DNA of 64,000 nt, taken from positions 38,500,045 to 38,564,044 of the forward strand of contig OY759221.1 in NCBI GenBank assembly GCA_963662175.1, in the 5' to 3' direction. The first letter of the stretch is position 1; each line of letters begins with the position of its first letter. Positions 46,756 through 56,604 of this stretch are shown here, piece by piece. The stretch comes from Aradus depressus (lineage: Eukaryota > Arthropoda > Insecta > Hemiptera > Aradidae). The notes under the pieces were generated by a model. It was given only the letters and a program-made list of their open reading frames with translations, was not told where the DNA came from and ran no database searches. The position numbers and the translations under genes were made by a program.

Positions 46756-48239
46756 GATGTCTTACTTAATAGATTTTCTTTCTCATCCTAATATTGCCTA
46801 TAAAAATGACTATGCTTGACGTTTAGTTAATATTTGGACTTTCCTTACAGGAACACTATTTTGGTCAAGTTCAAATTTTGATGTCGATTTCCAAATTACT
46901 ACTTTAGTGTGAATTTCAGAGAGGAAAAATAAATTGAGGTAATACAGTTACAAATGATTTTTGATGAATGAAGCACGGCATTGAACCCGCTATAGCAAAA
47001 CAAAAAAAATAAAAAAATAAATCTTGCAATCTCTGCTATATTCTGTCATGGAGGGGGGCATAATTATTACCGTAAGGCTAGATTCTAGCAGAGAAATAAG
47101 GTAAGATTGTCTCTATCCGAATGGTCACGTCTTGTGTTGTTGTTGTGAACGTGATGTTCCAATGTCTGTCTTCAGAGGGGGCAATCAAAACGCACACTAT
47201 GGTACTGGGTGCCAGGTCAAGAATCGCAGGATAAGGGTGACGATTTCTGTTCCGGATATATATGTTGTGATGGAATTGGTCCATACTCATAGATATGTAT
47301 ATTCAAATCTTCACAATTCACCGTAGTTTATTGCTAATAAAATTCGAAAAAAAATATATTGCTAATGTAAAAAGTGGTAAAAAAAATCACTTCCCAAATT
47401 TAACATATTTTTTTTCTTAAATTTTTTAAAATATATTCTTGAATACGTTACTAACACCGCCTTCGAAGGAAAATAGGAGGCACTAAATTGAAGTAAAACA
47501 AGTTATAACATGGCCATAACTGAACCTACTTATATCAACTACTTTGTTACAGATTAATCTGTGAAGTTCTCATTATTTTGAGAAGAGTGGTGAGAAAATT
47601 GTCTCTTATTCGTATTTTTTTTTAAATTTCAGTTTGGAGAATATTAGAGTACACTTCTGAGATTCGTTTCGATACAGTGGAAAGCTAATAAAATAAATAA
47701 AAACAAAGAACTTTTCAAAAATTATTTGCAAAATTGAGCATAATTCCAAAACTATTGATACGATTGGCATCATAATTAATAAGCCTTAAGTACTCACTAA
47801 AACAAATATTTTCCACAAAGAAACATTAAATAAAAAAATTATCCAAAAATTTTCACAGTAGTTATCATAAACGAAAAAAAAAAAAATGCATATATTTCCG
47901 CTACCACAAATCCGACTTGCATCAAAATTCTTACAGAAGTTATAGCGAAAAAAGAAAATTCTTCAGACTGACAAATAGCCGCCATACGAAAAACCACTTT
48001 TGTTTACGTTTGAGGGTGGTACGAATCTCGGGACCAGTAAGAATGGACTTATCACCTCGAAACACAAATCGGACTTTTTTTAAATATTAAGGATAAACAT
48101 ACAACTAATAACATTCAAAAGAATTGACTGAAGGGGGCAAGAAAAAAATTGTTTGTGATTTCTCCCGAAACTGTTCTGAAAAGCTTGAGCTCCAATGCAA
48201 AAACTATTTAAAATATAAAACATATTATATATAATATGT
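46756..48239. other. no gene recognised
   Basis: AT-rich, with no frame over 70 codons, repeat or RNA that I can support. The open frames at 47,078-47,326 on both strands overlap and look accidental. Confidence 0.4.
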
Positions 48240-48504
48240 ATCTGGGAAGTAAAATAAACTTAAGCACGCCGTCCTTCGTATGGGGCGTTAAGAGATGGTC
48301 TCGAGCCTATACGATGTCAGGTACTCTTTAAAGACCCCTATCCTAGGTGAATAAAAATTTAGGGTAAGCAAAATTTAGGACTCTCATAGTAGAGTAGGGC
48401 TCATGTCCACCAGAGTGACTATGGAGCGCTCTGGTAGTAGGCGATATGACCTCGTAGTTAAAGCCCGGGCATGAGTCATAATAACTAACTATAATATATA
48501 TTCT
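48240..48504 (+). mobile_element. SINE1, 5'-truncated
   Basis: The copy lacks the tRNA head. It begins at TCTGGGAAGTAAAATAAACT in the body and is then complete to CATGAGTCATAATAACTAAC. The flanks ATAATATGTA and ATAATATATA are similar and may be the target duplication. 5' truncation is usual for LINE-driven insertion. Confidence 0.8.
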
Positions 48505-48669
48505 ACTGGAAATGTTTTTTTAAAAATAAATTTACTATTATATTTTTTTATTTCCTTTAAATTATTAGATTATTGACAACTCAAAAATTTGAAAATGTTA
48601 TGTTGAAGTCTCCTCCCCAATTATTACTTCTCCAACTGACAACCCTAGCTAACTTAAATGTCACTTTTG

Positions 48670-48720
48670 AACTTTGCCCTGAAGATGGCATATTAAGCTG
48701 AAACTGGTAAACTTAGTGTA
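48670..48720 (+). repeat. degenerate hammerhead-like motif
   Basis: CTGAAGATGGCATATTAAGC followed by TGAAACTGGTAAAC repeats the core-hairpin-GAAA order, but helix I does not pair. It is likely a decayed relative of the motifs at 7,125 and 13,556. Confidence 0.35.
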
Positions 48721-49532
48721 TATTTTTTCTTTCTATTTATTATATTGTATAAAGCAATCTCTTGTTTATCCTGATGCGAAAAATATAAAAAATATTTACC
48801 TTGGATATACTGTGGGAGCGGTTCAGGTTGTCTTTACTGTTAGGACATGCCATTGGGTAGTTTTTATGGCAAATCAATGTTAGTTCATTGGATTGATTCC
48901 GGCTCTTTTTGAAAGTTCCTACTGTTGTTCCTCTTTAAAAGGATTGTTAGTTCTAGCCAAGAAGGCCAGAGGTTGTTGCCAGAACAATGACAAAGGGTCG
49001 AATACATTGATAAACATTATCTGTGACAATGGAAGTCATCTTGGAGTTAACTGGCAGACACACCCAGTCCTATCAAACAAGACCTAGACAGTGGGCAGAA
49101 AAATTTTGATTTGGACAAATTATTCCTTCTTTTTTTTTTTTTCGTCTATTGTTTTTGAGCTCACCCGCGTTCAAAATAAACAATTAAAACTATAATAATA
49201 AATATAATCTGGACAGAAATGGACGAGCAAGTACAGAAAAGACGGTATAACCTCGTGATGAGAATCAGAGGCGAAGCCAGGGAGGCCAGATCAAAGAAAC
49301 CAAGATAAAAATTAAATAAACTAAAAAAAATAGTTTTTTATTAAAAATGGATTGCTTGCAAGTTTCCAATAGGATCTTCAAATTTCCCGTGCGTCTGATT
49401 CCTAAATCAGCAATCCGGTGTTACATAAATGTACATGTACAAAACAAGTCATATTACATTTATTTAAATATACATGAATTCGATCATTTCATTTCCTCGC
49501 TCAAAATCTTCATTTATGTTACACTTTATACA
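48721..49532. other. no gene recognised
   Basis: Open frames of 64 and 85 codons occur but show no recognisable protein; the second overlaps a MITE-like inverted repeat. Confidence 0.4.
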
Positions 49533-49694
49533 CTTAAAGCTGATTTTACATGCGCAGTAAAAATGCAAAGCTCAGCAGCAGCAAATGCACACTATTGGCT
49601 GTGAGTCATTTAATTCTAAAAGAACAGAAACCACAGCGTGCATTTGCTGCTGCTGCGCTTTGCATTTTTGCTGCTCATGTAAAGTCAGCTTAAG
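49533..49694. mobile_element. MITE-like inverted repeat (162 bp)
   Basis: The left arm CTTAAAGCTGATTTTACATG ... CAGCAGCAGCAAATGCAC is mirrored by the right arm GTGCATTTGCTGCTGCTG ... CATGTAAAGTCAGCTTAAG. The arms are about 57 bp each with a spacer of about 47 bp, and it does not code. I could not settle a target duplication. Confidence 0.65.
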
Positions 49695-49815
49695 AATTAC
49701 AGTCAGTGGTTAGCTCAGGGGGAGCTTCTAGAGGTCCGAGTCTCCCAAATTAATAACAAAAAGTCTACAGCGCTAACCACGGAAACTGCGGGCTGTGTCC
49801 CCGGGAGTCTATACC

Positions 49816-49860
49816 CCCCCCCCCCCCCCACCCTCGCAGCCTTACTTTGCCCCCCCCCCC
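49816..49860. repeat. poly-C tracts
   Basis: Two C-runs in close succession within a GC-richer patch. Confidence 0.75.
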
Positions 49861-50640
49861 CTGCTCAAAATCCTGGCTACGCTTTCTTCAAAATTGCACA
49901 TCTTGAACTTTTGATATATTTTTAGGGCCTTTTTCGGAACCTACTGTAGAAATAAAAATTTTGTAATAATCCAGAGATATAATTTCTACAGGAAATGTGG
50001 TAATTTTATTATTTGTTTATTAATTATTATTAATTTTACTTATATTTTTTTATTTATTTAATTTTACAAATTTTAATTATCACCCTTCTAATGATTATTT
50101 AGTGTTTCAAATATAAACAGTGCAGATAATGGCCATATTTTAAGTTAAAAAAATATTTCTCTACATATAATTTTTTCATATTATTTATTATTTAAAGTGC
50201 TTTCTTTTAAAGTCTGAAAATTATAAAAAATTTGTTTTTGAGGACGGAGAAGGTTTTGTGAGGCTTAAACAATGTGATTTCTGATGATGGGGATGAAATG
50301 ATTTGTATAAGGTACAGCTGGTTGCATTCCTGGAACAAACAAACAAACAAACTTCCTGGGTATCTATTTTCCCTGAAAGTACCACACAAGGATATCCAAG
50401 TCAGTATGTCACATCCTTCTTTGGAGTTTGCCAATGAAATTGTTTAAATATTCTAAACACGAAGACTGCACCAGTCTTTTTTCCCTTCAAATTGGACTAA
50501 CGATTAAGTCAGTAGTAGAGTAAGGACTTTTTTTTTAAATATACATATCAGCCTTGTCCAAACATTTGCCATAAATATTTGTTATTAGAAAAAAAAGGGA
50601 AACTCCTTATTATTCATATTGTTATTTACCAGCTAACTAT
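49861..50640. other. AT-rich DNA, no gene recognised
   Basis: Only simple AT-rich text and an (AAAC)n-like stretch near 50,340. Confidence 0.4.
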
Positions 50641-50842
50641 AGGGTTAGTTATTGCGACTCATGCTTTAACCACAAGAGGTCATATCGCCTACTACCAGAG
50701 CGCTCACTCGACGCTCTAGTAGACATAAGCCCGACTCTACTAATGGGAGTCTAAATTTTTATTCTCCTAGGATTCCTATCCAAAGGCTAATGATTTTTTT
50801 CACCTCCCGGATGAAAAACCTAATGATCTCGGCCGGGTTTTT
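50641..50842 (-). mobile_element. SINE1, head-truncated and internally deleted
   Basis: The tail (TTAGTTATTGCGACTCATG) and body are present. The copy stops at CTCGGCCGGGTTTTT, within the B box, and lacks the rest of the head. Confidence 0.7.
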
Positions 50843-51115
50843 GGTACATATTTCGTTGTATGTTTTTAAATTTAATTAAAGATTAAATATAATTAATTAA
50901 TAATAAATTAATTTTTCACTCTTCAATAATTAACTTTTTTTTTAAAACAATGAAATGAAGAGGTTTTGGAAGGCGCCGGTAGCTCACAGATAGCGTGCTT
51001 CCTTACTGAAAACCGAAACACGGCCGAGGTTGTTAGGTTTTTTTTTATCTATTCTATAGGGAGGTGAAAAAAAACTTGAGCACTCCGTCCTTTGGATGAA
51101 ACATAAAGCGATGAT

Positions 51116-51119
51116 CCCG
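51116..51119. repeat. target site duplication CCCG (left)
   Basis: CCCG directly precedes the 5' LTR and is matched by CCCG at 58,403-58,406 after the 3' LTR. Four bp is the length made by Ty3/Gypsy integrases. Confidence 0.88.
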
Positions 51120-51317
51120 AGTTATGTCTGGATCTATTGTTATCTATCCACCAAGTCAGCAGCTTCCTATATATACCCCCACCGACTCTACAGAATCATC
51201 TTCAGTAGTCAGATAGGACTTATAGAGTTAGTATCATAGACTAGTTTTGTATTTTAGAATAAGGTAAAATAAACTTTGCTTTTTAAAAAACCTTTTATTT
51301 ATAATCAACACTTAACT
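51120..51317 (+). repeat. 5' LTR
   Basis: It contains TATATATA at 51,168-51,175, an initiator-like TCAGTAGTCAG downstream, and AATAAA at 51,268-51,273. These suggest promoter and polyadenylation functions. No difference from the 3' LTR was seen. Confidence 0.95.
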
Positions 51318-51337
51318 GGCGCCCAGCGAACAGGGAC
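51317..51337 (+). promoter_or_regulatory. primer binding site, tRNA-Lys type
   Basis: TGGCGCCC followed by AGC and GAACAGGGAC resembles the complement of a tRNA-Lys 3' end, with a small insertion. The first T is shared with the LTR end. It primes minus-strand DNA synthesis. Confidence 0.7.
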
Positions 51338-51341
51338 CGCA

Positions 51342-51347
51342 GTGAGT
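51342..51347 (+). promoter_or_regulatory. candidate splice donor in the leader
   Basis: GTGAGT preceded by CGCA fits a 5' splice site. A second candidate is ACT then GTGAGT at 51,562. Either could pair with the acceptor before env; sequence alone does not choose. Confidence 0.4.
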
Positions 51348-51689
51348 CAGTGCGATATATTGTGACCACTTGTTCCGATAATCTTTTGCCTTTTGTGACC
51401 AGTTGTCACCTTCGTTCGCGAAGAAGATTGTGCGCTGACGTAGACTTAGTCTTTTACCTGCGGTAATCAGACCTTGTGAACAGTGATTGTGTTAAGCCCG
51501 AGGTGTGGTCACTTCCCCATCAAAAGGATTAATCATCGCTACATAAGAAGACATCGTAACTGTGAGTCAAAACTATTTGAGTACTGTCGTTTTAACATCT
51601 TAACATTTTAGTGTATTCTTTTGTTGTACGAACTCATCAAAATTTCACACTCCCGAAATATTTTGAGACCTGCGGTTCTTAGACCTAAC

Positions 51690-52691
51690 ATGGCCGCAAT
51701 AAATCATGACCTCAGACGTGAGGATTATGATCATATCCCGAATTATGGCGGGAACCCAACAGAACTACTATACTTCATTTCCGCTGTAGAAGGGGTTGTT
51801 TCCGCCGTTTGTGCTGAAAATGTAGCCCAACGAGCCACAAATCATTTTTTGTTACTAAGCAAAGTTAAGGCCAGACTTACTGGCTCAGCCCAATCGCTGA
51901 TACTTACCCACCCCGTGAATTCCATTTCCGAATTATTAAACCTATTACGAAGAAACTTTGCAGACTCCAGAACACACGAAGCTCTCAAAGCCGAAATATA
52001 TAGCTCAAAACCCTATCCAAGGGAAACCCCCACTGAATACTTAAATCGCCTGGAAAACATAAGACACCTGATTTATGCAAAATATAGTATAGACAGAGTG
52101 GCTGAGAACGTTCTAACAGTCTCGATGTCGTATGTAGAAAAGGAAATAATAAACCACATGTATTCTAATCTCCCTTGGCAACTTACAAACCATATCATGT
52201 CATTTAACCCCGAATCGTTAGAAGACATGCGTAGAATTTTGAATACAAAATGCTCCTTTATTATAGAGCAACTATATAGAAAGGGTGGCAGCTCCCAAAA
52301 ACCATTTGAACCCAACATGAGACGCGAGCCTAATCACGCAAGATACCAAAATCAAACTCAACCTCAGTTTACCCCTAGCTACCCACGACACGATCATATT
52401 CCACAAAACCCACAACATTTTAGACCACAATATGGCCCTCCACAGTATTCCCCCAGACCGCAATATCGTCCCCCACAAAGCCAACAATCTTTTAGACCTC
52501 AATTTAATGCACGACCCCCCAACGGTTTCCCACCTACTGTCTCCATGAGAACATGGAACCTCCCTAATGTCAAACATTTTGTTTCCCCCTACGAGTTAAC
52601 ACACATTCAAGACTATGAGCAATCCCCAGAATATCAAGAGCCCACAGAAAATTCCACAATACAAGCATTAATGCAAGGATTGAAAAATTAG
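51690..52691 (+). CDS. gag: Gag structural polyprotein
   Basis: The protein has 333 residues from the first ATG of the frame at 51,690 (context AACATGG). The frame is open further back to about 51,621, but only with TTG. Gag forms the particle core and packages RNA. The first two thirds look like a helical capsid region (for example LLNLLRRNFADSRTHEALKA and a PREYLNRLE-like PTEYLNRLENIR). The last third is rich in Pro, Gln and Arg (residues about 205-300, with QFRPQ-type steps) and lacks a CCHC knuckle. That matches errantivirus Gag, where basic stretches take over RNA binding. The stop is TAG at 52,689, right after an A-run (TTGAAAAAT) that could serve as a slip site. Pol follows downstream in another frame. 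Confidence 0.9.
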   Translation: MAAINHDLRREDYDHIPNYGGNPTELLYFISAVEGVVSAVCAENVAQRATNHFLLLSKVKARLTGSAQSLILTHPVNSISELLNLLRRNFADSRTHEALKAEIYSSKPYPRETPTEYLNRLENIRHLIYAKYSIDRVAENVLTVSMSYVEKEIINHMYSNLPWQLTNHIMSFNPESLEDMRRILNTKCSFIIEQLYRKGGSSQKPFEPNMRREPNHARYQNQTQPQFTPSYPRHDHIPQNPQHFRPQYGPPQYSPRPQYRPPQSQQSFRPQFNARPPNGFPPTVSMRTWNLPNVKHFVSPYELTHIQDYEQSPEYQEPTENSTIQALMQGLKN

Positions 52692-52809
52692 AAATTGAAG
52701 CTAAATCCAGTCAAGAATCTTTTTTAAATTCCGGCAACAGTCAGAACTGTGTAAGCCCAACTCAGCCCCATTCGAATTAAATACAGTTAATAAAACTCTT
52801 CCATATTAT

Positions 52810-55800
52810 TTGGATAATCATGGCAACACATGGTTAATAGACACAGGTTCCAGTAAAAATTACGTTAACCCCCAAATAATATCACACAACACCCGTAAAT
52901 ATAAAGAGAAATTTGTCATAATCACTCCAGCAGGAAGGAGAGAAGGAGGAGAATTTATTATAATAAATTTGAAAAAATACTTCGATATAGATAAATGGGT
53001 AAAAATGTACATCTTTCCTTTTTCTGACAAATATAATATTCTCTTAGGCAATGAGACCATGAGAGATCTTGACCTTAACATTGATTTTAAAACTAACACT
53101 TTGAATAGTAACTATAGGAAGTTTCAGCTTCATTACACTATGGCAGAAAACCACAACAACGAAATAACTAGAATTAAGGATAATATTATCAATAAGGACA
53201 CTATTAATAATAATAAGATAGAATTACAAGTAGGCGTAAATCATGTAGAATTACCAGTAAATAATAAGAATAATTTAAGGACGAGATTAATTAAAGAAAA
53301 AAAAAATAAAAATTTCGAAATACAAGAAGGTGTCTATGTACTAAATGGTAATAAAGTTAAATGTCGGGTCCTTTCTCAGGAGCTCATGACCATTTGTCCC
53401 GAGCCAATGGATACAGACGAAATTGACATTCTTAGTGACGAACCCCATGAAAATAGTAATCAAATAGAAGAAATAAAGAAACAAATCCCTACATTAATTA
53501 GAACAGAGCACATGAACATAGAGGAAAGGACTAAATTAATCAACTTACTGACAGACTTCCCTGAAATCATAAAGAGAGAAGAGGACCAATTAAGCGCAAC
53601 CAATTTACTAACACATTCAATAAAAACTAAAGACGACATCCCAGTGTACTCTAGAAATTATCGATACCCTCAAATCTTTCGGGAAGACATTAGAATAGAA
53701 ATAGACAAACTTCTTCAAAATAAAATAATCCAAGGGTCCACGTCTCCCTATAATTCCCCGATACGGGTTGTACCTAAGAAACCAGATGCCTCAGGGAAAA
53801 GAAAGGTTAGGATGGTTATTGATTACAGGAAGTTGAATGAAAAAACTATTGACGACAGGTTCCCTCTACCAAATATTGAAGATCTATTTGGGAAAATAGG
53901 GAGAGCCACTTATTTTAGTGCAATAGATTTGGCTTCCGGTTTCCATCAGATCCAAATGGATCCTGAATCAATACCTAAGACCGCCTTCAGCACCGAAGAC
54001 GGGCATTTCGAGTTTTTGAGAATGCCCTTCGGTCTTAAAAACGCGCCTCCAACTTTTCAAAGGGCCATGAATTCCATTTTCGCAAGAATTCCAAACGTTT
54101 TAGTATATATGGATGACATCATTGTTTATTCAGATAGTCTCGAAGAACACATAAAACACCTTCGGACAGTATGCCTACTCCTTAAAAAGCACCATTTAAA
54201 AATACAATTGGACAAAACAGATTTCTTTAAAAAGGAACTGCTATTTCTGGGTCACATCATATCAGAAAAGGGCATCCAACCTAATCCAACAAAATTAAAA
54301 GCTATCAGTGATTTCCCTATTCCTCAAAACCAAAAGCAAATCAAACAGTTTTTAGGATTGACTGGATATTATAGGAAAATGATTCAAAATTATGCAAAAA
54401 TTGCCAAACCCGTTACAAATATGCTCAAAAGCGATACACAAATAAACCCAACCGACAAAGAATACGTTACAGCTATACAAACTCTCAAAGATATGCTCCA
54501 AAACAACCCTATACTTCAACTACCAGACTTCGACAAGACTTTCATATTAACAACTGACGCATCAAATTACGCAGTAGGAGCGGTACTTTCACAGAACTTT
54601 GACGGAAAGGACCTTCCTATAGCCTACGCTTCTAGAACACTTAACAGACATGAAGAAAACCTAAGCACAATAGAAAAAGAATTACTAGCCATCGTTTGGT
54701 CATGCAAACATTTTCGGCCATACATATACGGACGCAAATTTATAATACAGACTGACCATAAACCATTACAATATCTGCACAACATGAAAGAACCAAACGC
54801 AAAAATGCTCCGATGGAAATGCCATCTAGCAGACTACAACTTTGAAATAAAACATGTAAATGGAAAAGGTAATTACGTAGCAGACGCTCTCTCTAGGAAT
54901 CCTCCCCAAGAATGTAACGCACTTGACACTAGTACAGACAATGAAATTAACCCCCAGGATGCAGTAGATAAATTCCTTGAATCATTAGACAACCCTCCTG
55001 TAGAAACTTTCAATGATGAGGATATAGAACAGTTCGCTAGAAACCTCAACATAGAAATTGAAGAAGAAATCTTAGCCCCGGAAACTTGCCCAGTAGCAAA
55101 CAATGACGACTCAGACAGCCTCGTAACAGTCCATTCCCAAATGAGCTCAAACAGCCAAATAGGAATTATAAATGACCCAAACAAATTCGTAAATTTAGAA
55201 AAATATCAAATTATAATTAAGAGAGGTAATCCCAACTTGACGAAACGCATCCCACTATTTAACTCAACAAAAAAACGACTCATATGGTACACGGCCTGGC
55301 CTTACGTAAAAGACTTAGAGAAAAGTTGCTTAGAATATCTGGATCCCAATATAACTTACGGTATATATTGTTCTGACGCAAAGCTAGCTATAGAAAACGA
55401 TATTTTAGACGAGATTTTCAAACAATTCCACAGTATAATAGAAACCAGCTATCCTACTGTCAAAATTAAGAGATATCTCCATATGGTTGAAGATATAGAA
55501 GACCAAGAACAACAGCAAGAACTAATAATCGCAAAACACATAGGTAAAACATGTCATAGGGGAATCAACGAAGTCTTTACATCACTAAAGAAAAAATATT
55601 ACTGGCCAGGAATGCTTACGGAAGTTACAAAGTACGTAAACAACTGTCACATCTGCAAAACAACTAAATACGAACGTCACCCCCCTAAGCCGGAATTTCG
55701 AGTTACTCCAACGCCTAACAAACCCTTCGAAAGACTACAGATGGACACTTTACATTATCAAAACCAACTGATACTGACTATTATCGACTGCTTTTCAAAA

Positions 55801-56604
55801 AAATTGTACGCTTCCCTTATCACTAATACTAACAGCCTCCAAATTATTGACAAACTAAAAATTTATCTCAGTAACTTCCCAACTCCCCTAGAAATTCAAA
55901 CAGATAACGGTCCAGAATTCGCCAATAAGGGGTTAGAAAACTTTCTACAATACAATGACATTAAATTACGCCTCACTACCCCAAATTATCACAACTCTAA
56001 TGGCCTAATTAACAGAGCTCACTCCACACTCATCGAGTTAATGAATCTAATAAAAACCCAAAATAAAAACTTTACATTGTACAAAACCCTGCAACTTGCC
56101 CTCATAGCCTATAATAATACTCCAAATAGCAATTTAAAACTAACTCCTAACGAAATCACTTTTGGAGTAACAACACCTTCTAAAATATCTCATGATTTCA
56201 TTTTGGAACAAAAAACAGAGGAATACCATAAGGAAAAGCAAACTATCCACAATGCAATTAAAACCCTAATAGAAAAAGAAAAATCTGATAGGACCACAAA
56301 TTTAAACGAAAACAGAGAAATCGTCTCAATACCTCATGGCAATATTTACATACAGACAAATGTAAGAAACAAAGCGAAAAACAAATTTAAAAGAGTCATC
56401 TATGATAGGAATAAACAAACTGCTAAAATCGGTAGAAATAAAAACATTAAAATTCATCCCAGTCAAATGAGGAGACCCAGAAAATTTGAAAATAGGAACA
56501 CTAATTCTTCAACCCTCTTCTTACAGGAAAGAAGACAGAATGAAAGCACCGATCCTGCAGTCGCTCCTGATAGCTCTCCTCAGCCAGGGCCTTGCCACTT
56601 ATAA
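52810..56604 (+). CDS. pol: Pol polyprotein: protease, RT, RNase H, integrase
   Basis: Residues are numbered from 52,810. That codon is TTG, and the frame is already open from 52,705, so Pol is probably made by frameshifting from Gag. Protease: LIDTG with Asp11-Thr-Gly13. Reverse transcriptase, about 278-490: Asp373 in AIDLASGF and YMDD with Asp435 and Asp436. RNase H, about 575-700: TDAS (Asp583), the TIEKEL glutamates near 622, and TDHKPL (Asp649). Integrase: zinc finger His910, His916, Cys946, Cys949, then Asp979 and Asp1032. The position exactly 36 residues after Asp1032, where the catalytic Glu belongs, is Asn1068 (LINRAHST). All other catalytic residues are present and there is no internal stop. 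The frame is +1 relative to gag; the -1 frame is open only to about 52,778. The end overlaps the env start by 65 nt. Confidence 0.95.
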   Translation: MDNHGNTWLIDTGSSKNYVNPQIISHNTRKYKEKFVIITPAGRREGGEFIIINLKKYFDIDKWVKMYIFPFSDKYNILLGNETMRDLDLNIDFKTNTLNSNYRKFQLHYTMAENHNNEITRIKDNIINKDTINNNKIELQVGVNHVELPVNNKNNLRTRLIKEKKNKNFEIQEGVYVLNGNKVKCRVLSQELMTICPEPMDTDEIDILSDEPHENSNQIEEIKKQIPTLIRTEHMNIEERTKLINLLTDFPEIIKREEDQLSATNLLTHSIKTKDDIPVYSRNYRYPQIFREDIRIEIDKLLQNKIIQGSTSPYNSPIRVVPKKPDASGKRKVRMVIDYRKLNEKTIDDRFPLPNIEDLFGKIGRATYFSAIDLASGFHQIQMDPESIPKTAFSTEDGHFEFLRMPFGLKNAPPTFQRAMNSIFARIPNVLVYMDDIIVYSDSLEEHIKHLRTVCLLLKKHHLKIQLDKTDFFKKELLFLGHIISEKGIQPNPTKLKAISDFPIPQNQKQIKQFLGLTGYYRKMIQNYAKIAKPVTNMLKSDTQINPTDKEYVTAIQTLKDMLQNNPILQLPDFDKTFILTTDASNYAVGAVLSQNFDGKDLPIAYASRTLNRHEENLSTIEKELLAIVWSCKHFRPYIYGRKFIIQTDHKPLQYLHNMKEPNAKMLRWKCHLADYNFEIKHVNGKGNYVADALSRNPPQECNALDTSTDNEINPQDAVDKFLESLDNPPVETFNDEDIEQFARNLNIEIEEEILAPETCPVANNDDSDSLVTVHSQMSSNSQIGIINDPNKFVNLEKYQIIIKRGNPNLTKRIPLFNSTKKRLIWYTAWPYVKDLEKSCLEYLDPNITYGIYCSDAKLAIENDILDEIFKQFHSIIETSYPTVKIKRYLHMVEDIEDQEQQQELIIAKHIGKTCHRGINEVFTSLKKKYYWPGMLTEVTKYVNNCHICKTTKYERHPPKPEFRVTPTPNKPFERLQMDTLHYQNQLILTIIDCFSKKLYASLITNTNSLQIIDKLKIYLSNFPTPLEIQTDNGPEFANKGLENFLQYNDIKLRLTTPNYHNSNGLINRAHSTLIELMNLIKTQNKNFTLYKTLQLALIAYNNTPNSNLKLTPNEITFGVTTPSKISHDFILEQKTEEYHKEKQTIHNAIKTLIEKEKSDRTTNLNENREIVSIPHGNIYIQTNVRNKAKNKFKRVIYDRNKQTAKIGRNKNIKIHPSQMRRPRKFENRNTNSSTLFLQERRQNESTDPAVAPDSSPQPGPCHL
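56525..56526 (+). promoter_or_regulatory. candidate splice acceptor for env mRNA
   Basis: A pyrimidine-rich run, CTTCAACCCTCTTCTTACAG, ends in AG 13 nt before the env ATG. Errantivirus env is made from a spliced mRNA, so the position is as expected. Confidence 0.6.

Noticed and set aside
49347..49604. An 85-residue plus-strand gene
   Set aside because: Its end lies in the MITE-like inverted repeat and the remainder has no recognisable content.
52073..52577. Minus-strand open frames inside gag and pol (also 52,860-53,099, 54,873-55,184 and 56,501-56,692)
   Set aside because: They are shadows of gag, pol and env without independent signals.
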